DNA of 64,000 nt from Parablautia muri. Lineage in GTDB: Bacteria; Bacillota; Clostridia; Lachnospirales; Lachnospiraceae. Shown piece after piece: positions 6,929 to 16,258 of the stretch. How positions within the stretch are numbered: the first letter of the stretch is position 1; each line of letters begins with the position of its first letter. Made by a program: the position numbers and the translations under genes. The stretch is taken from contig NZ_QZDT01000020.1 in assembly GCF_009917485.1 (NCBI RefSeq), positions 1-64,000 of the forward strand, given 5' to 3'. The notes beneath the pieces were generated by a model. It made no database searches. It was not told the DNA's origin and saw nothing but the letters and a program-made list of their open reading frames with translations.

Positions 6929-9900
6929 CTACAGGACAAAATCAAACAGACTAATCTGATTGGATTCCGGCAGTTCTCCTAAAAGATGCAGGCTATACAT
7001 CAAATCCACAATTGATTTTGACACCTTTGCCCTGTCCCTAAAATCATCCTTAGACAAAAAGGGACCATCCTTTGCCGCCTCCACGATGGAATCCGCCGCC
7101 TTTTCTCCCAGTCCGTCAATGCTGCTTAAAGAAGGCATCAGCTTTCCATCTACAATCTGAAAATTCCGTGAATGTGCCAAAAAGATATCAATCGGTACAA
7201 AGTCAAACCCTCGAACGTACATTTCCTGTACAATTTTCATATCTTTCAGGGTATCCTGTTCTTTTTTGGACAGGGTATCGCTCCTCCTTTTGTAGTCCGC
7301 CATAGCATTTTCAAGATGCTGTTGTCCTAAGCACATCAGCTCATAAGAAAAAGCAGATGCGCGAATCGAAAAATAAGCTGCGTAATAAGCCAGCGGATAA
7401 TTAATCTTGCAGTAAGCAATACGCCAGGCCATCATAACATAGGCCGCAGCATGGGCTTTGGGGAACATGTATTTAATCTTTTTGCAGGACCATATGTACC
7501 AATCCGGTATCCCCTGCTCTATCATAGCTGTCTCCCACTCGGGTTTTAAACCTTTTCCCTTACGCACACTTTCCATAATGGTAAAAGATAAGGCGCTGTC
7601 CATCCCCTGGTTAATCAAATATATCATAATATCATCACGACAGCATATGGCAGTAGAAATCGTTGCTTTTCCATCCATAATTAAGGTCTGTGCGTTGCCA
7701 AGCCACACATCCGTTCCATGCCCTAATCCGGAAATCCGAATCAAATCTGAGAACTGCTTCGGCTTGGTATCCAAAAGCATTTGGATAACAAACTCCGTTC
7801 CAAATTCCGGTATTCCAAGAGAGCCTACCGGACAGCCGTCAATCTGCTGCGGCGTAATGCCCAGAGCCGATGTATTTTGAAACAAAGACATAACCTGCGG
7901 ATCATCCAGCGGTATTTGCGTTGGATCTATTCCCGTCAAATCCTGAAGCATACGAATCATAGTAGGATCATCATGCCCCAGTATATCAAGCTTTAACAGA
8001 TTATGGTCAATGGAATGGTAATCAAAATGAGTGGTTACAATGTCCGTACTCATATCATTTGCGGGATGCTGAACCGGTGTAAAGGAATTGATATCTTCTC
8101 CCATGGGAAGAACAATAATTCCTCCCGGATGCTGTCCTGTACTTCTCCTGATACCGGTACATCCTCCTACAATGCGGTTAATCTCACAGACTCGTTTCCG
8201 TTTTCCACGTTCCTCATAATAGTTTTTCACATATCCATAAGCGGTTTTATCCGCCAGCGTAGCAATGGTGCCTGCCCTGTAAGTCTGCCCTGCTCCAAAA
8301 ATAACCTCCGTATATTTGTGGGCCTTACTTTGGTATTCTCCTGAAAAATTCAAGTCAATATCCGGTTCCTTATCCCCCTTAAACCCAAGGAAGGTCTCAA
8401 AGGGAATGTCAAATCCATCCTTCACCAGAGGTTTTCCACATATAGGGCATGCCTTATCCGGCATGTCACAGCCGGCATTCCCGGCATAAGCTTTCACCTC
8501 CGGCGAATCGAAATCATAATAGAAGCAGTTCGGGCATCTGTAATGGGCACTGAGCGAATTAACCTCGGTAATTCCAGCCATAAATGCAACAAGGGATGAG
8601 CCCACCGACCCACGGGAACCTACCAGATATCCATCCTCCACCGATTTCCACACCAGCTTTTGGGCAATAATATACATAACCGCAAACCCATTGGTTATGA
8701 TGGAATGCAGTTCCTTTTCCAGCCGCTCCTTTACCACCACCGGCAATTCCTCCCCATACAGCTCATGTGCCCTTTTATAACAGATATCCGTCAGTGTCTT
8801 ATCACTGTCCGGGATAACCGGCGGACACTTGTCAGGCCGCACCGGAGCCATCACATCAATTCTGTCCGCGATCTTATTGGTATTGGTAATGACCACTTCC
8901 TCCGCCTTATCGCTGCCCAGATAAGAAAATTCCTCCAACATCTCCTCTGTGGTACGCAGATATAAGGGGGCCTGCTCATCTGCATCGGCAAATCCTTTAC
9001 CTGCCATGATAATTCTGCGGTAAACCTCATCCTCCGGATCTAAAAAATGTACATCACAGGTAGCCACCACAGGCTTATGAAACTCCTCCCCTAAAGCAAC
9101 TATCCTCCTGTTAATATTCTTAATATCCTCCATACTATTTATCGCAGAAATTCTCTCGGATTCAATCATAAACTTGTTATTTCCAAGAGGCTGTATCTCC
9201 AAATAATCATAAAAGCCAACCAACCGCGCAATCTCCGTCTCCGGTTTTCCCTCCAAAAGAGCACGGTACAGCTCTCCTGCCTCACAAGCGCTTCCCAAAA
9301 TCAATCCTTCTCTGTGTTTCATAAGAAGACTTTTGGGTACTCTGGGACGCTTACTGTAATAAGTAAGATGAGATTCCGATACCAAAGCATAAAGATTTTC
9401 CCTGCCAATGTTATTTTCTGCTAAAATAATCGCATGATAGGAGGGAAGCCTTTTTATGATCTCGGGGCTGGCATCTCCAAGGGCGTTTACTTTAGCAAGC
9501 GTGTCCGCACCGGTTTCCTTCAACATGGGAATAAACTTTACAAAGATTTCGGCGGTTGCCTCCGCATCATCTACGGCCCGATGGTGGTTTTCCAATGATA
9601 CTCCCATGGTTTTTGCCACCGCATCTAAAGTATGCTTTCCCTGATGGGGCAAAAGAATTCTGGCAATCCCCACCGTATCCACATAAGAAAATTCCCGGTT
9701 TATTTTCTGTCGCAGGGCATTTTCTTTTATAAAGCTCATGTCAAAGCCCGCATTGTGGGCAACCAATACAGCTCCCTCACAGAAGGCTAAAAATTCCGGA
9801 AACACCTGCTCAATGGTCGGCGCCTCCAATACCATACCATCGTTGATACCTGTTAACTTTTCAATTTCAAAGGGAATGGGAACATCCGGATTTACAAAGG

Positions 9901-11581
9901 TTGAAAATCTCTCTGTGATTTCCCCTTTCTGTACTTTCACGGCTCCAATCTCAATAATCCTGTTATTGACCGGCGAAAAACCCGTGGTCTCTATATCAAA
10001 TACCACAAAATCCACATTAAAATCCTGCCCCTGTTCTCCCGTCACAATCTCCTGAAGGTCATCTACCAGATAGGCCTCCATTCCGTATATAATCTTAAAA
10101 AAGTCCTGCTTATCAGGCTCAGCCTCTCCGGCTTCCTTCCGCTTTGCCTTCTCCGCCTTCCAAAGATCCTCCCACACATGATTTGCATCCGGAAAGGATT
10201 GTACCACACCATGGTCTGTAATTGCAATTGCAGGATGGCCCCATTTGTAAGCGCGCTTCACAATATCCTTTGCCTCAGACACTCCGTCCATATCACTCAT
10301 TTTCGTGTGGCAGTGAAGCTCCACCCGTTTGCGCACACTATGGTCGCTGCGTGAGACTGTGAAATCAGGTATTTTCTTTATGCCAGTCACAGAACCAATT
10401 GTCAGTTCACTGTCAAATTTGTCAATGGAGGTAACTCCCTTTAGCTTTACAAAAACCCCGTTCTTAATCCCCTGCTTCATCTCGTCCACCTGATCATTGT
10501 GCACAAACAGCTTAATGGTCATAGTGTCCGTAAAATCCGTCACATCAAACATGAATATGGTTCTTTCATTTCTGATTTCTCTGGTATCAAAGTTGATAAT
10601 TTTTCCACGGATAGTCACCTCACCCATCTCTCCTACGATATCTTCTATGGGTATGGCTTCCTCCTCAAAATCCCTTCCATAAATCACATCCGGATTATCT
10701 GATCTCTTAACGGCACGCCTGAAATCTCCCCGGTTTCCCTTAAAGTCCCCTTTGCGCAGGCCGCCCTTTTCTCTGCTGCCAAAGGATGACACACTGCCGC
10801 TGCCTGCTGCACCGCCTTTTTTGCCCCCGCCTAAGAGAACTGTGTTTCCATCCTGCACTCTGCCATCGCTCCAGTTCCTTGCAGGCTTATCTTCCGTTTG
10901 TAACACTGTTTGGGAAATGGCTTTAGAATGATCCTGCAAGCCACCGCCTGCCTGCCCATCCGATGCCATATTCCCACCATCTATGCCATGGTCCTTTGCA
11001 TGGATGGCCCGTGCCGCGATTTCCGCCACCTGACGGGCGATTTTCAAATCATCCTCCTGTCGATATTTCCCGGACTTCTTTTCCTTATACTCCACCTTGC
11101 ATACAACACTAAAGCCGCACCGCTCATTAAAAATTTTTTCAAGAATTCTGGAAAGCTCCTCCGCCTTACTTCTGGCAGGTATGGTATCTTCTATTACCAG
11201 TCTAAGCTCTTTATCCTCTGTAAAATGAATATCCGCCCCTTTTAACAGGTTATATTCAATGGGACTGTAAGCTTTAAATTCAACCAAGATACTTTCTTTG
11301 TAAGCATCCAGCAATTTTTCCGGTGTATACTGTTCTGACAAATGAAACCTCTCATAAAGCTTTACCGCCACATCATGAATTGCAAAAAACTGCTTTTTAA
11401 TTTCAGACTCTACCCTGAAAATCGTTTCCTTTGGAATCAGATAATCGCAGGCTATGGTAACACGAATGAAATCTCTGCTTTTTGTAGCAGAAACCTTCTC
11501 CACCGTAACCTGTTCAAATAAATCCTGTATTTTCTTTTCCAAATTTAACTTGGGAAACACCTCAAAAAACTGCTTTGCCAT
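6929..11581 (-). CDS. polC: DNA polymerase III alpha subunit, PolC type
   Basis: PolC is the replicative polymerase with built-in proofreading of Gram-positive bacteria. Domains in order: N-terminal domains (1-180), a Gly/Ser/Lys/Arg-rich linker (about 196-300), an OB fold (about 318-410), the first half of PHP starting with HCHTKMSDMDG (423), the inserted 3'-5' exonuclease with FDIETTGF (Asp 529, Glu 531) to about 690, the rest of PHP, a zinc-binding CPNC...CPIC region, and the polymerase palm with PDIDLNFSG. The length, 1550 residues, exceeds the usual 1430-1470, and the linker accounts for the excess. GGAGG precedes the ATG. It lies 47 bases after ispG and is probably co-transcribed with it. 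Confidence 0.98.
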   Translation of the reverse strand: MAKQFFEVFPKLNLEKKIQDLFEQVTVEKVSATKSRDFIRVTIACDYLIPKETIFRVESEIKKQFFAIHDVAVKLYERFHLSEQYTPEKLLDAYKESILVEFKAYSPIEYNLLKGADIHFTEDKELRLVIEDTIPARSKAEELSRILEKIFNERCGFSVVCKVEYKEKKSGKYRQEDDLKIARQVAEIAARAIHAKDHGIDGGNMASDGQAGGGLQDHSKAISQTVLQTEDKPARNWSDGRVQDGNTVLLGGGKKGGAAGSGSVSSFGSREKGGLRKGDFKGNRGDFRRAVKRSDNPDVIYGRDFEEEAIPIEDIVGEMGEVTIRGKIINFDTREIRNERTIFMFDVTDFTDTMTIKLFVHNDQVDEMKQGIKNGVFVKLKGVTSIDKFDSELTIGSVTGIKKIPDFTVSRSDHSVRKRVELHCHTKMSDMDGVSEAKDIVKRAYKWGHPAIAITDHGVVQSFPDANHVWEDLWKAEKAKRKEAGEAEPDKQDFFKIIYGMEAYLVDDLQEIVTGEQGQDFNVDFVVFDIETTGFSPVNNRIIEIGAVKVQKGEITERFSTFVNPDVPIPFEIEKLTGINDGMVLEAPTIEQVFPEFLAFCEGAVLVAHNAGFDMSFIKENALRQKINREFSYVDTVGIARILLPHQGKHTLDAVAKTMGVSLENHHRAVDDAEATAEIFVKFIPMLKETGADTLAKVNALGDASPEIIKRLPSYHAIILAENNIGRENLYALVSESHLTYYSKRPRVPKSLLMKHREGLILGSACEAGELYRALLEGKPETEIARLVGFYDYLEIQPLGNNKFMIESERISAINSMEDIKNINRRIVALGEEFHKPVVATCDVHFLDPEDEVYRRIIMAGKGFADADEQAPLYLRTTEEMLEEFSYLGSDKAEEVVITNTNKIADRIDVMAPVRPDKCPPVIPDSDKTLTDICYKRAHELYGEELPVVVKERLEKELHSIITNGFAVMYIIAQKLVWKSVEDGYLVGSRGSVGSSLVAFMAGITEVNSLSAHYRCPNCFYYDFDSPEVKAYAGNAGCDMPDKACPICGKPLVKDGFDIPFETFLGFKGDKEPDIDLNFSGEYQSKAHKYTEVIFGAGQTYRAGTIATLADKTAYGYVKNYYEERGKRKRVCEINRIVGGCTGIRRSTGQHPGGIIVLPMGEDINSFTPVQHPANDMSTDIVTTHFDYHSIDHNLLKLDILGHDDPTMIRMLQDLTGIDPTQIPLDDPQVMSLFQNTSALGITPQQIDGCPVGSLGIPEFGTEFVIQMLLDTKPKQFSDLIRISGLGHGTDVWLGNAQTLIMDGKATISTAICCRDDIMIYLINQGMDSALSFTIMESVRKGKGLKPEWETAMIEQGIPDWYIWSCKKIKYMFPKAHAAAYVMMAWRIAYCKINYPLAYYAAYFSIRASAFSYELMCLGQQHLENAMADYKRRSDTLSKKEQDTLKDMKIVQEMYVRGFDFVPIDIFLAHSRNFQIVDGKLMPSLSSIDGLGEKAADSIVEAAKDGPFLSKDDFRDRAKVSKSIVDLMYSLHLLGELPESNQISLFDFVL

Positions 11582-11628
11582 TTTTCCTCCACTCCAAATC
11601 GCCTTACCAAAGCCAAGCGATTATACCT

Positions 11629-12684
11629 TTACACATCCCAATGCTCTAATTCCTCTCTAAGTACCGCAAGCAGCTGATTTTCAGGCACTTTTTTAACAAT
11701 CTCACCCTTTTTAATCAAGAGGCCTTCACCAATTCCGCCTGCAATACCGATATCCGCCTCCTTTGCTTCCCCAGGGCCATTGACCGCACATCCCATCACG
11801 GCCACCTTAATATCCAATGGAAACTCTGCCACCATATTCTCTACCTGGTTGGCAAGCCCAATCAAATCAATCTTTGTCCTTCCGCAGGTAGGACAAGAAA
11901 CTACCTCGATTCCACCCCTGCGAAGCCCTAAAGTCCTTAAAATCAATTTGGCAGACTTAATCTCCTCCACCGGATCGCCTGTAAGGGATACCCGGATGGT
12001 ATCTCCAATTCCCTGATGAAGAATCAGTCCCAGACCAATAGAAGATTTAATGTTGCCGCTGATAATCGTGCCGGATTCCGTAATCCCTACATGCAGTGGA
12101 TAATCTGTCTTTGCAGCAAGAAGTTCATGGGCCTTTACACACATCAGCACATCCGAGGATTTAATGCTGATGACCATATTTTCATATCCCAATTCTTCAA
12201 TCATATGTACTTTATCCAAGGCACTCTCCACAATTCCCTGGGCGGTAACACCGTGATATTTATCCACCAGTTCCCTTTCCAGAGAGCCGCTATTTACCCC
12301 TACCCGAATGGGTATATTCCTCTCCTTGGCCACGGCTACCACCTGGGCTACCTTATCCTTCCCGCCAATATTTCCGGGATTAATTCTAATTTTATCAGCG
12401 CCATTTTCCATAGCCGCAATCGCCATCTTATAATCAAAATGAATATCCGCAACAAGAGGAATGGTAATTTGCTTCTTAATCTCTCCGATTGCCACAGCCG
12501 CCTCCTGCGTTGGGACAGTACATCTGATAATCTCACAGCCAGCCTTTTCCAGCCTGTGAATCTGTTCCACTGTCGCCGCAACATCCTCCGTTCTTGTGTT
12601 TGTCATTGACTGTATCAAAATAGGGGTTCCTCCACCAATTACCTTATCACCAATTCTAATCACTCTCGTACTTTCTCTCGCCAT
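11629..12684 (-). CDS. ispG: 4-hydroxy-3-methylbut-2-enyl diphosphate synthase
   Basis: IspG (GcpE) is the [4Fe-4S] enzyme that converts the cyclic diphosphate MEcPP to HMBPP in the MEP isoprenoid pathway; dxr in this window makes an earlier intermediate. Family motifs include GGGTPILIQSMTNTRTED, ADIHFDYKMA, KIRINPGNIG and the cluster-ligand region with CPTCGR and GCAVNGPGEAKEADIG. I place the start at the ATG at 12684 (MARESTRVIRIG) because GGAGG at 12691-12695 gives proper spacing; longer readings to 12696 overlap that site. The product is 351 residues, normal for the short bacterial form. Confidence 0.97.
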   Translation of the reverse strand: MARESTRVIRIGDKVIGGGTPILIQSMTNTRTEDVAATVEQIHRLEKAGCEIIRCTVPTQEAAVAIGEIKKQITIPLVADIHFDYKMAIAAMENGADKIRINPGNIGGKDKVAQVVAVAKERNIPIRVGVNSGSLERELVDKYHGVTAQGIVESALDKVHMIEELGYENMVISIKSSDVLMCVKAHELLAAKTDYPLHVGITESGTIISGNIKSSIGLGLILHQGIGDTIRVSLTGDPVEEIKSAKLILRTLGLRRGGIEVVSCPTCGRTKIDLIGLANQVENMVAEFPLDIKVAVMGCAVNGPGEAKEADIGIAGGIGEGLLIKKGEIVKKVPENQLLAVLREELEHWDV

Positions 12685-12753
12685 CATTTCCTCCACCCTC
12701 GCATCGCAATTTCCTTTACAATTCTTTTATCCATGAACATTTTCGTACATTCT

Positions 12754-12782
12754 ATTCTACTAAAACCAAGATAGCAAGTCAA
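12754..12782 (-). promoter_or_regulatory. Promoter of the ispG-polC unit
   Basis: On the minus strand TTGACT (12777-12782), 17-base spacer, TAGAAT (12754-12759). It lies between the Ser/Thr kinase stop and ispG, so ispG-polC need not be read from the kinase promoter. Confidence 0.65.
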
Positions 12783-12840
12783 CGGCCCAACCCTCATATT
12801 TAGTGGTTATCGCTCTATGAAAATACAGCCAAGCGTTCTT

Positions 12841-14151
12841 TCACTCCGCCTTAATAAGGAAAATCCGGCTGCAATATTTACTCCCATCCTCCCCTTTCGC
12901 TACCACCTGCACGGCAAGCTCCTGTCCCGGAAGTCTCCCTGCAGGCAATTCAAACCGTACACAATCACTTGCCACATAAACGGCTCCATCCCTTAAGAGC
13001 ATTTTCCTTCCCTGTTCATCACGCATTTCCACCCAGAGTCTTTCTTCTTCCCCCTCCGCATGTACCGGTTGTAATGGCATAGCAAAAAAACCACTCATCA
13101 GCACACCTCCAAGCAAAAACAGCCAAAAGCCAAACAACCCGGAAAACTTCTTTTCCGTCAGCCATATATTTTTTTCCTGTCTATAGGGAGGTCTTTTTTC
13201 TTTCAATCTGTAAAATATAAGATGTAATCCCCATGAAAGCAGCAGAAAAACCAAAGGCTTGGTTAAATACGGTAATGGAATATGATCTACAGGCACACCC
13301 TCTGACAACGGTAAAAGTAAGCAAATTATCCCATATGCTCCCGTAAGGAATACCGCAAGTCTCTTGATCTTCCTCTTAATTCCTGTCCAAATCCCCGTCT
13401 TATGGTATTGCAGCAGCGCATTTTCCAGCTGTTCCATGGACTGATATCTGTCACCGGCTTTCTCTTTTGTACAAGTCCGTATTATTTTTTTAAGTGTGTT
13501 TCGATACCACTTGTTATAAACTTCCAAAGGCAGCCTCTCATAGGGCGGCCTGGAAGGATTTATGCCTGTGAGCATTTCGCCAAGCACTTTCCCCACCCCA
13601 TACACATCCCAGGTTACATCTCCACGGGTTTCCTTCCACTGTTCAGGAGGGCAGTATCCAAAGGTTCCCACACAATGCATTTCTCTTTTACTGCCGCAGG
13701 AATATTGCAAAGCGCCTCCCAAATCAATCAGCTTCAGCGTTCCATCCCGTTGAATCATAATATTTTCAGGTTTTAAATCCCTATAAATAATTGCAGGATG
13801 CCTTGCATGCAAATAGCCAAGTATTCTGCACAGCTCTATGGCCCATCTTACCGCCTGTTCCTCCTTCACCACACCGTACTTGTTCAGATAACGCCTAAGG
13901 CTCACCCCATCAATATATTCCATTACCATATAAATCTTTTCTTCCTGTTTAAAGTAATCATATATCCTTGGAAGTCCCTGGTGCTCCAATTCCTTCAACA
14001 GCTCTATCTCCTCCGAAGGAAATTCCTCTTTGCTTTCTTTCACCGCCACAAGTCGATTTAAATGCAGATCTCTGGCAAGATATACCTTGCTCATTCCTCC
14101 GCTGCCAATCAGCTGCAACCGCTCATATTTGTAAAATAAAATTTCTCCCAT
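12841..14151 (-). CDS. Membrane-anchored Ser/Thr protein kinase, non-PASTA
   Basis: The N-terminal 265 residues are a Hanks-type kinase: GSGGMSKVY (16-24), VAVK with Lys 38, the catalytic loop YRDLKPEN (Asp 125, with Tyr replacing the usual His) and DLG (Asp 143, Leu replacing Phe). Three hydrophobic segments follow (about 267-285, 293-315, 337-358), then a short outer domain of about 75 residues with strand-like sequence and no PASTA repeat. Its substrate is unknown. The PP2C gene lies 80 bases upstream in the same direction, the usual partner that reverses phosphorylation. The altered HRD and DFG residues are tolerated in active kinases, so activity is likely but not proven. Confidence 0.9.
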   Translation of the reverse strand: MGEILFYKYERLQLIGSGGMSKVYLARDLHLNRLVAVKESKEEFPSEEIELLKELEHQGLPRIYDYFKQEEKIYMVMEYIDGVSLRRYLNKYGVVKEEQAVRWAIELCRILGYLHARHPAIIYRDLKPENIMIQRDGTLKLIDLGGALQYSCGSKREMHCVGTFGYCPPEQWKETRGDVTWDVYGVGKVLGEMLTGINPSRPPYERLPLEVYNKWYRNTLKKIIRTCTKEKAGDRYQSMEQLENALLQYHKTGIWTGIKRKIKRLAVFLTGAYGIICLLLPLSEGVPVDHIPLPYLTKPLVFLLLSWGLHLIFYRLKEKRPPYRQEKNIWLTEKKFSGLFGFWLFLLGGVLMSGFFAMPLQPVHAEGEEERLWVEMRDEQGRKMLLRDGAVYVASDCVRFELPAGRLPGQELAVQVVAKGEDGSKYCSRIFLIKAE

Positions 14152-14206
14152 CCGGCTTCTCCATTCATGTGGAAATGATTCGCTGAAAAATCATCGTCTG
14201 AAAGCA

Positions 14207-14235
14207 TAACCGTTCAAACATAACCAAACTGTTAC
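14207..14235. repeat. Short degenerate intergenic repeat, copy C
   Basis: ACCGTTCAAACATAACC followed by AAACTGTTAC, in the gap between the kinase and phosphatase genes. It resembles copies at 15025-15050, 22408-22433 and 58909-58934. Confidence 0.35.
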
Positions 14236-14960
14236 CTGAAAATAGCATAAATCGCCGACATGTTATCCTGCTCACCTCTTTTATATGCTATGGCAGCCAT
14301 CTCTCGAAGCCGCCTTCCCGTCTGTTCTTCGCTGTCAATATCCGCCGGATTTAACACCTCAAAAGCTGCTCTGCTTAATTTTCTGTAAAATCCATCTGTA
14401 CATAATAAAAACCCACATTCCCCCCGAATTCTGCCGGTCAAAATATCCGGCGCCTGAAAGGGAAAGCTGCCAATGCATTTCGTGAGCCCTCTGCCACCAT
14501 CGGAATGATCTTTCGTCAGAAGCTTCATCTCCTTTTTGCGGCATAGATAGATTCTGCTGTCTCCCAAATGCACAATGATATAACGCCTTTTCCATACAAA
14601 CAAAAGAGACAGGGTAGCCCCAAGCCTTAGCTCCTTCCCATTCCCATAATTCTTAAGCGCATCGTTTATATCATACAAGCAGCGTAGCAGGCTTCTTTCC
14701 ATTACATGTTTCCCCTTTTTCCTCCCTGCCAGAGAAAGCATCTGACCATAAAAATTTTCAATTAACCTCTCTGTAATATATCCGCTTGCGGTTTCTCCTT
14801 CCTTAAGCCCTCCAATTCCATCGCTTACTGCGGCCAGCAGCACCCGTCTTTTGCCCGCTGCTGCCTGCTGTAATGCAATGGAATCCTGATTTTGTTCTCT
14901 CCGGCCCGGATCCCAATATACCCCTGAAATTATTTTCATCCCCTTAGATTTTCTTTTCAC
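14232..14960 (-). CDS. PP2C family Ser/Thr protein phosphatase
   Basis: A PrpC-like metal-dependent phosphatase. Motifs: REQNQDS near the N-terminus, AVSDGIGGLKEGETAS, VHLGDSRIYL, LLCTDGF and the final EQDNMSAI; the Asp residues in these form the two-metal centre. The start is uncertain. A GTG at 14960 has GAAGGG 7 bases upstream and is preferred; a GTG at 15011 would add 17 residues but has no ribosome site, and the next ATG gives a start directly on the domain. About 242 residues, typical of PrpC. It most likely dephosphorylates targets of the adjoining kinase. A terminator precedes it, separating it from rseP. Confidence 0.9.
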   Translation of the reverse strand: MKRKSKGMKIISGVYWDPGRREQNQDSIALQQAAAGKRRVLLAAVSDGIGGLKEGETASGYITERLIENFYGQMLSLAGRKKGKHVMERSLLRCLYDINDALKNYGNGKELRLGATLSLLFVWKRRYIIVHLGDSRIYLCRKKEMKLLTKDHSDGGRGLTKCIGSFPFQAPDILTGRIRGECGFLLCTDGFYRKLSRAAFEVLNPADIDSEEQTGRRLREMAAIAYKRGEQDNMSAIYAIFR

Positions 14961-15024
14961 TTTGTTACCCTTCATTTTTTCATTACTGTCAATGGAATAT
15001 TCTAAAGACACTAAATAGAGCGTA

Positions 15025-15050
15025 GCAGTTCGGATAAGCTAAACCGTTAC
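15025..15050. repeat. Short degenerate intergenic repeat, copy D
   Basis: GCAGTTCGGATAAGCTAAAC followed by CGTTAC, upstream of the phosphatase gene. Matches the pattern gttcaaacaagct-n-aactgttac shared by copies A-C. Confidence 0.35.
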
Positions 15051-15091
15051 AACAGATTTCTTAGACCATAGGAACGATAGAAATGAAATAG

Positions 15092-15122
15092 ATTATATGA
15101 ATTTATTATATACTCCTATCAA
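15092..15122 (-). promoter_or_regulatory. Candidate promoter of the phosphatase/kinase pair
   Basis: Minus-strand TTGATA (15117-15122) and TATAAT (15092-15097) with a long 19-base spacer. It directly follows the rseP terminator. The spacing makes it a weak candidate. Confidence 0.4.
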
Positions 15123-15185
15123 AAAAGAATCCATTATGCAAAGTTGCCAAAAAGCAAACTTCGGCAATTTTGCACAAGGATTCTT
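15121..15185 (-). terminator. Strong intrinsic terminator after rseP
   Basis: On the minus strand AAGAATCC (15178-15185) pairs with GGATTCTT (15125-15132), and the inner arms 15163-15174 and 15137-15148 pair over 12 bases with one G-U. A run of T follows (complement of 15121-15126). Confidence 0.85.
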
Positions 15186-15204
15186 CTTCTTTTGCTTATA
15201 AATA

Positions 15205-16257
15205 TCAAAAAAACTTTGTAATATCGTTAAAAAATACTAACACCATAAGTAGCATCAAAGCCACCATTCCAGCTAAATGCACCATTCCTTCTTTTTCTGG
15301 AGGTATTGGCTTTCCACGGATCGCTTCTACCAGTAAAAATACCAAACGCCCTCCGTCAAGTGCTGGCAGAGGCAGCAAATTCATGATTCCCAAATTAACA
15401 GATAAAAGCAGGGCTATATTAATCATATTAAGCAAAACCTCTATTGCCCCATAAGCTTTGGCTGAATCATAAACTTCATCTACCACCTTTACAAGTCCTA
15501 CAGGCCCTGACACGTCATCTCTGGAAAGCTGTCCTGTGACAAGCATCTTTAGACTCTGGATGGTAGCCTCTGCATAAAATTTCATGGTATAAAATGCATA
15601 TTGGAAGGTCTGTGGCACATTGCACTTCAAATAACCGCCCGCCACAATCCCCATATAATAACGCCCGGTCGTCTCATCATAGGCAGGGTCTATTACCACC
15701 GTATTTTCCTGTCCATCCCGTCTATAGGTAACAGTCAGGCTCTCCCCTTTCGTATTGAGCTGGGAAATTAAAGTAACCTCTCCTCCTAAATGAATACGTT
15801 TTCCATTCATTTTTGTGAGCACATCACCAGCCCTAAGGCCTGCCTCCTCAGCCTTGCTTCCCTCATTCACTGCCTGAACCTCAGAGGTTGTAATCCCGCA
15901 AACCGATACAAGAATCAGCGCCATCAAATATGCAAGTAAAAAATTAAACAAAGGTCCTGCAAAGATTGTGGCAAAGCGCGCCCAAACCGGCGCATTTGGA
16001 AACGCTTTCTCGGACATTTCCCCCTTTTCCGCAGCCAGCCCATCTTCCCCCTCAAACATACATGCCCCGCCAATGGGGAACAGTTTTAAGGAGTACTTGG
16101 TATCTCCTTTTTGGAAGGAAAACAGGGAAGGTCCCATTCCAACAAAAAACTCAACCACACGGATTCCATTCTTTTTCGCCAAAATAAAATGACCAAACTC
16201 ATGAGAAATTACCACTACAAAAAAAATAACCAAAAATAAAATAATAGAAACTGCCAC
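15205..16257 (-). CDS. rseP: Intramembrane site-2 protease RseP/RasP
   Basis: A zinc metalloprotease that cuts membrane-spanning substrates such as anti-sigma factors and leftover signal peptides. HEFGH at residues 19-23 supplies the zinc ligands in the first membrane helix; a PDZ domain lies about residues 105-185 and the second active-site motif is LLPLPALDGGRL near 295. Membrane segments flank both. The GTG at 16257 begins one base after the dxr stop and has AGGAGG at proper spacing; a longer reading from 16290 would overlap dxr and is rejected. 350 residues. It is the last gene before a strong terminator. Confidence 0.95.
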   Translation of the reverse strand: MAVSIILFLVIFFVVVISHEFGHFILAKKNGIRVVEFFVGMGPSLFSFQKGDTKYSLKLFPIGGACMFEGEDGLAAEKGEMSEKAFPNAPVWARFATIFAGPLFNFLLAYLMALILVSVCGITTSEVQAVNEGSKAEEAGLRAGDVLTKMNGKRIHLGGEVTLISQLNTKGESLTVTYRRDGQENTVVIDPAYDETTGRYYMGIVAGGYLKCNVPQTFQYAFYTMKFYAEATIQSLKMLVTGQLSRDDVSGPVGLVKVVDEVYDSAKAYGAIEVLLNMINIALLLSVNLGIMNLLPLPALDGGRLVFLLVEAIRGKPIPPEKEGMVHLAGMVALMLLMVLVFFNDITKFF

Positions 16258-16258
16258 T

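Noticed and set aside
12016-12609. A 197-codon open frame on the plus strand antisense to ispG
   Set aside because: It lies inside a clearly conserved enzyme gene, has no ribosome site, and its translation has no protein-like pattern.
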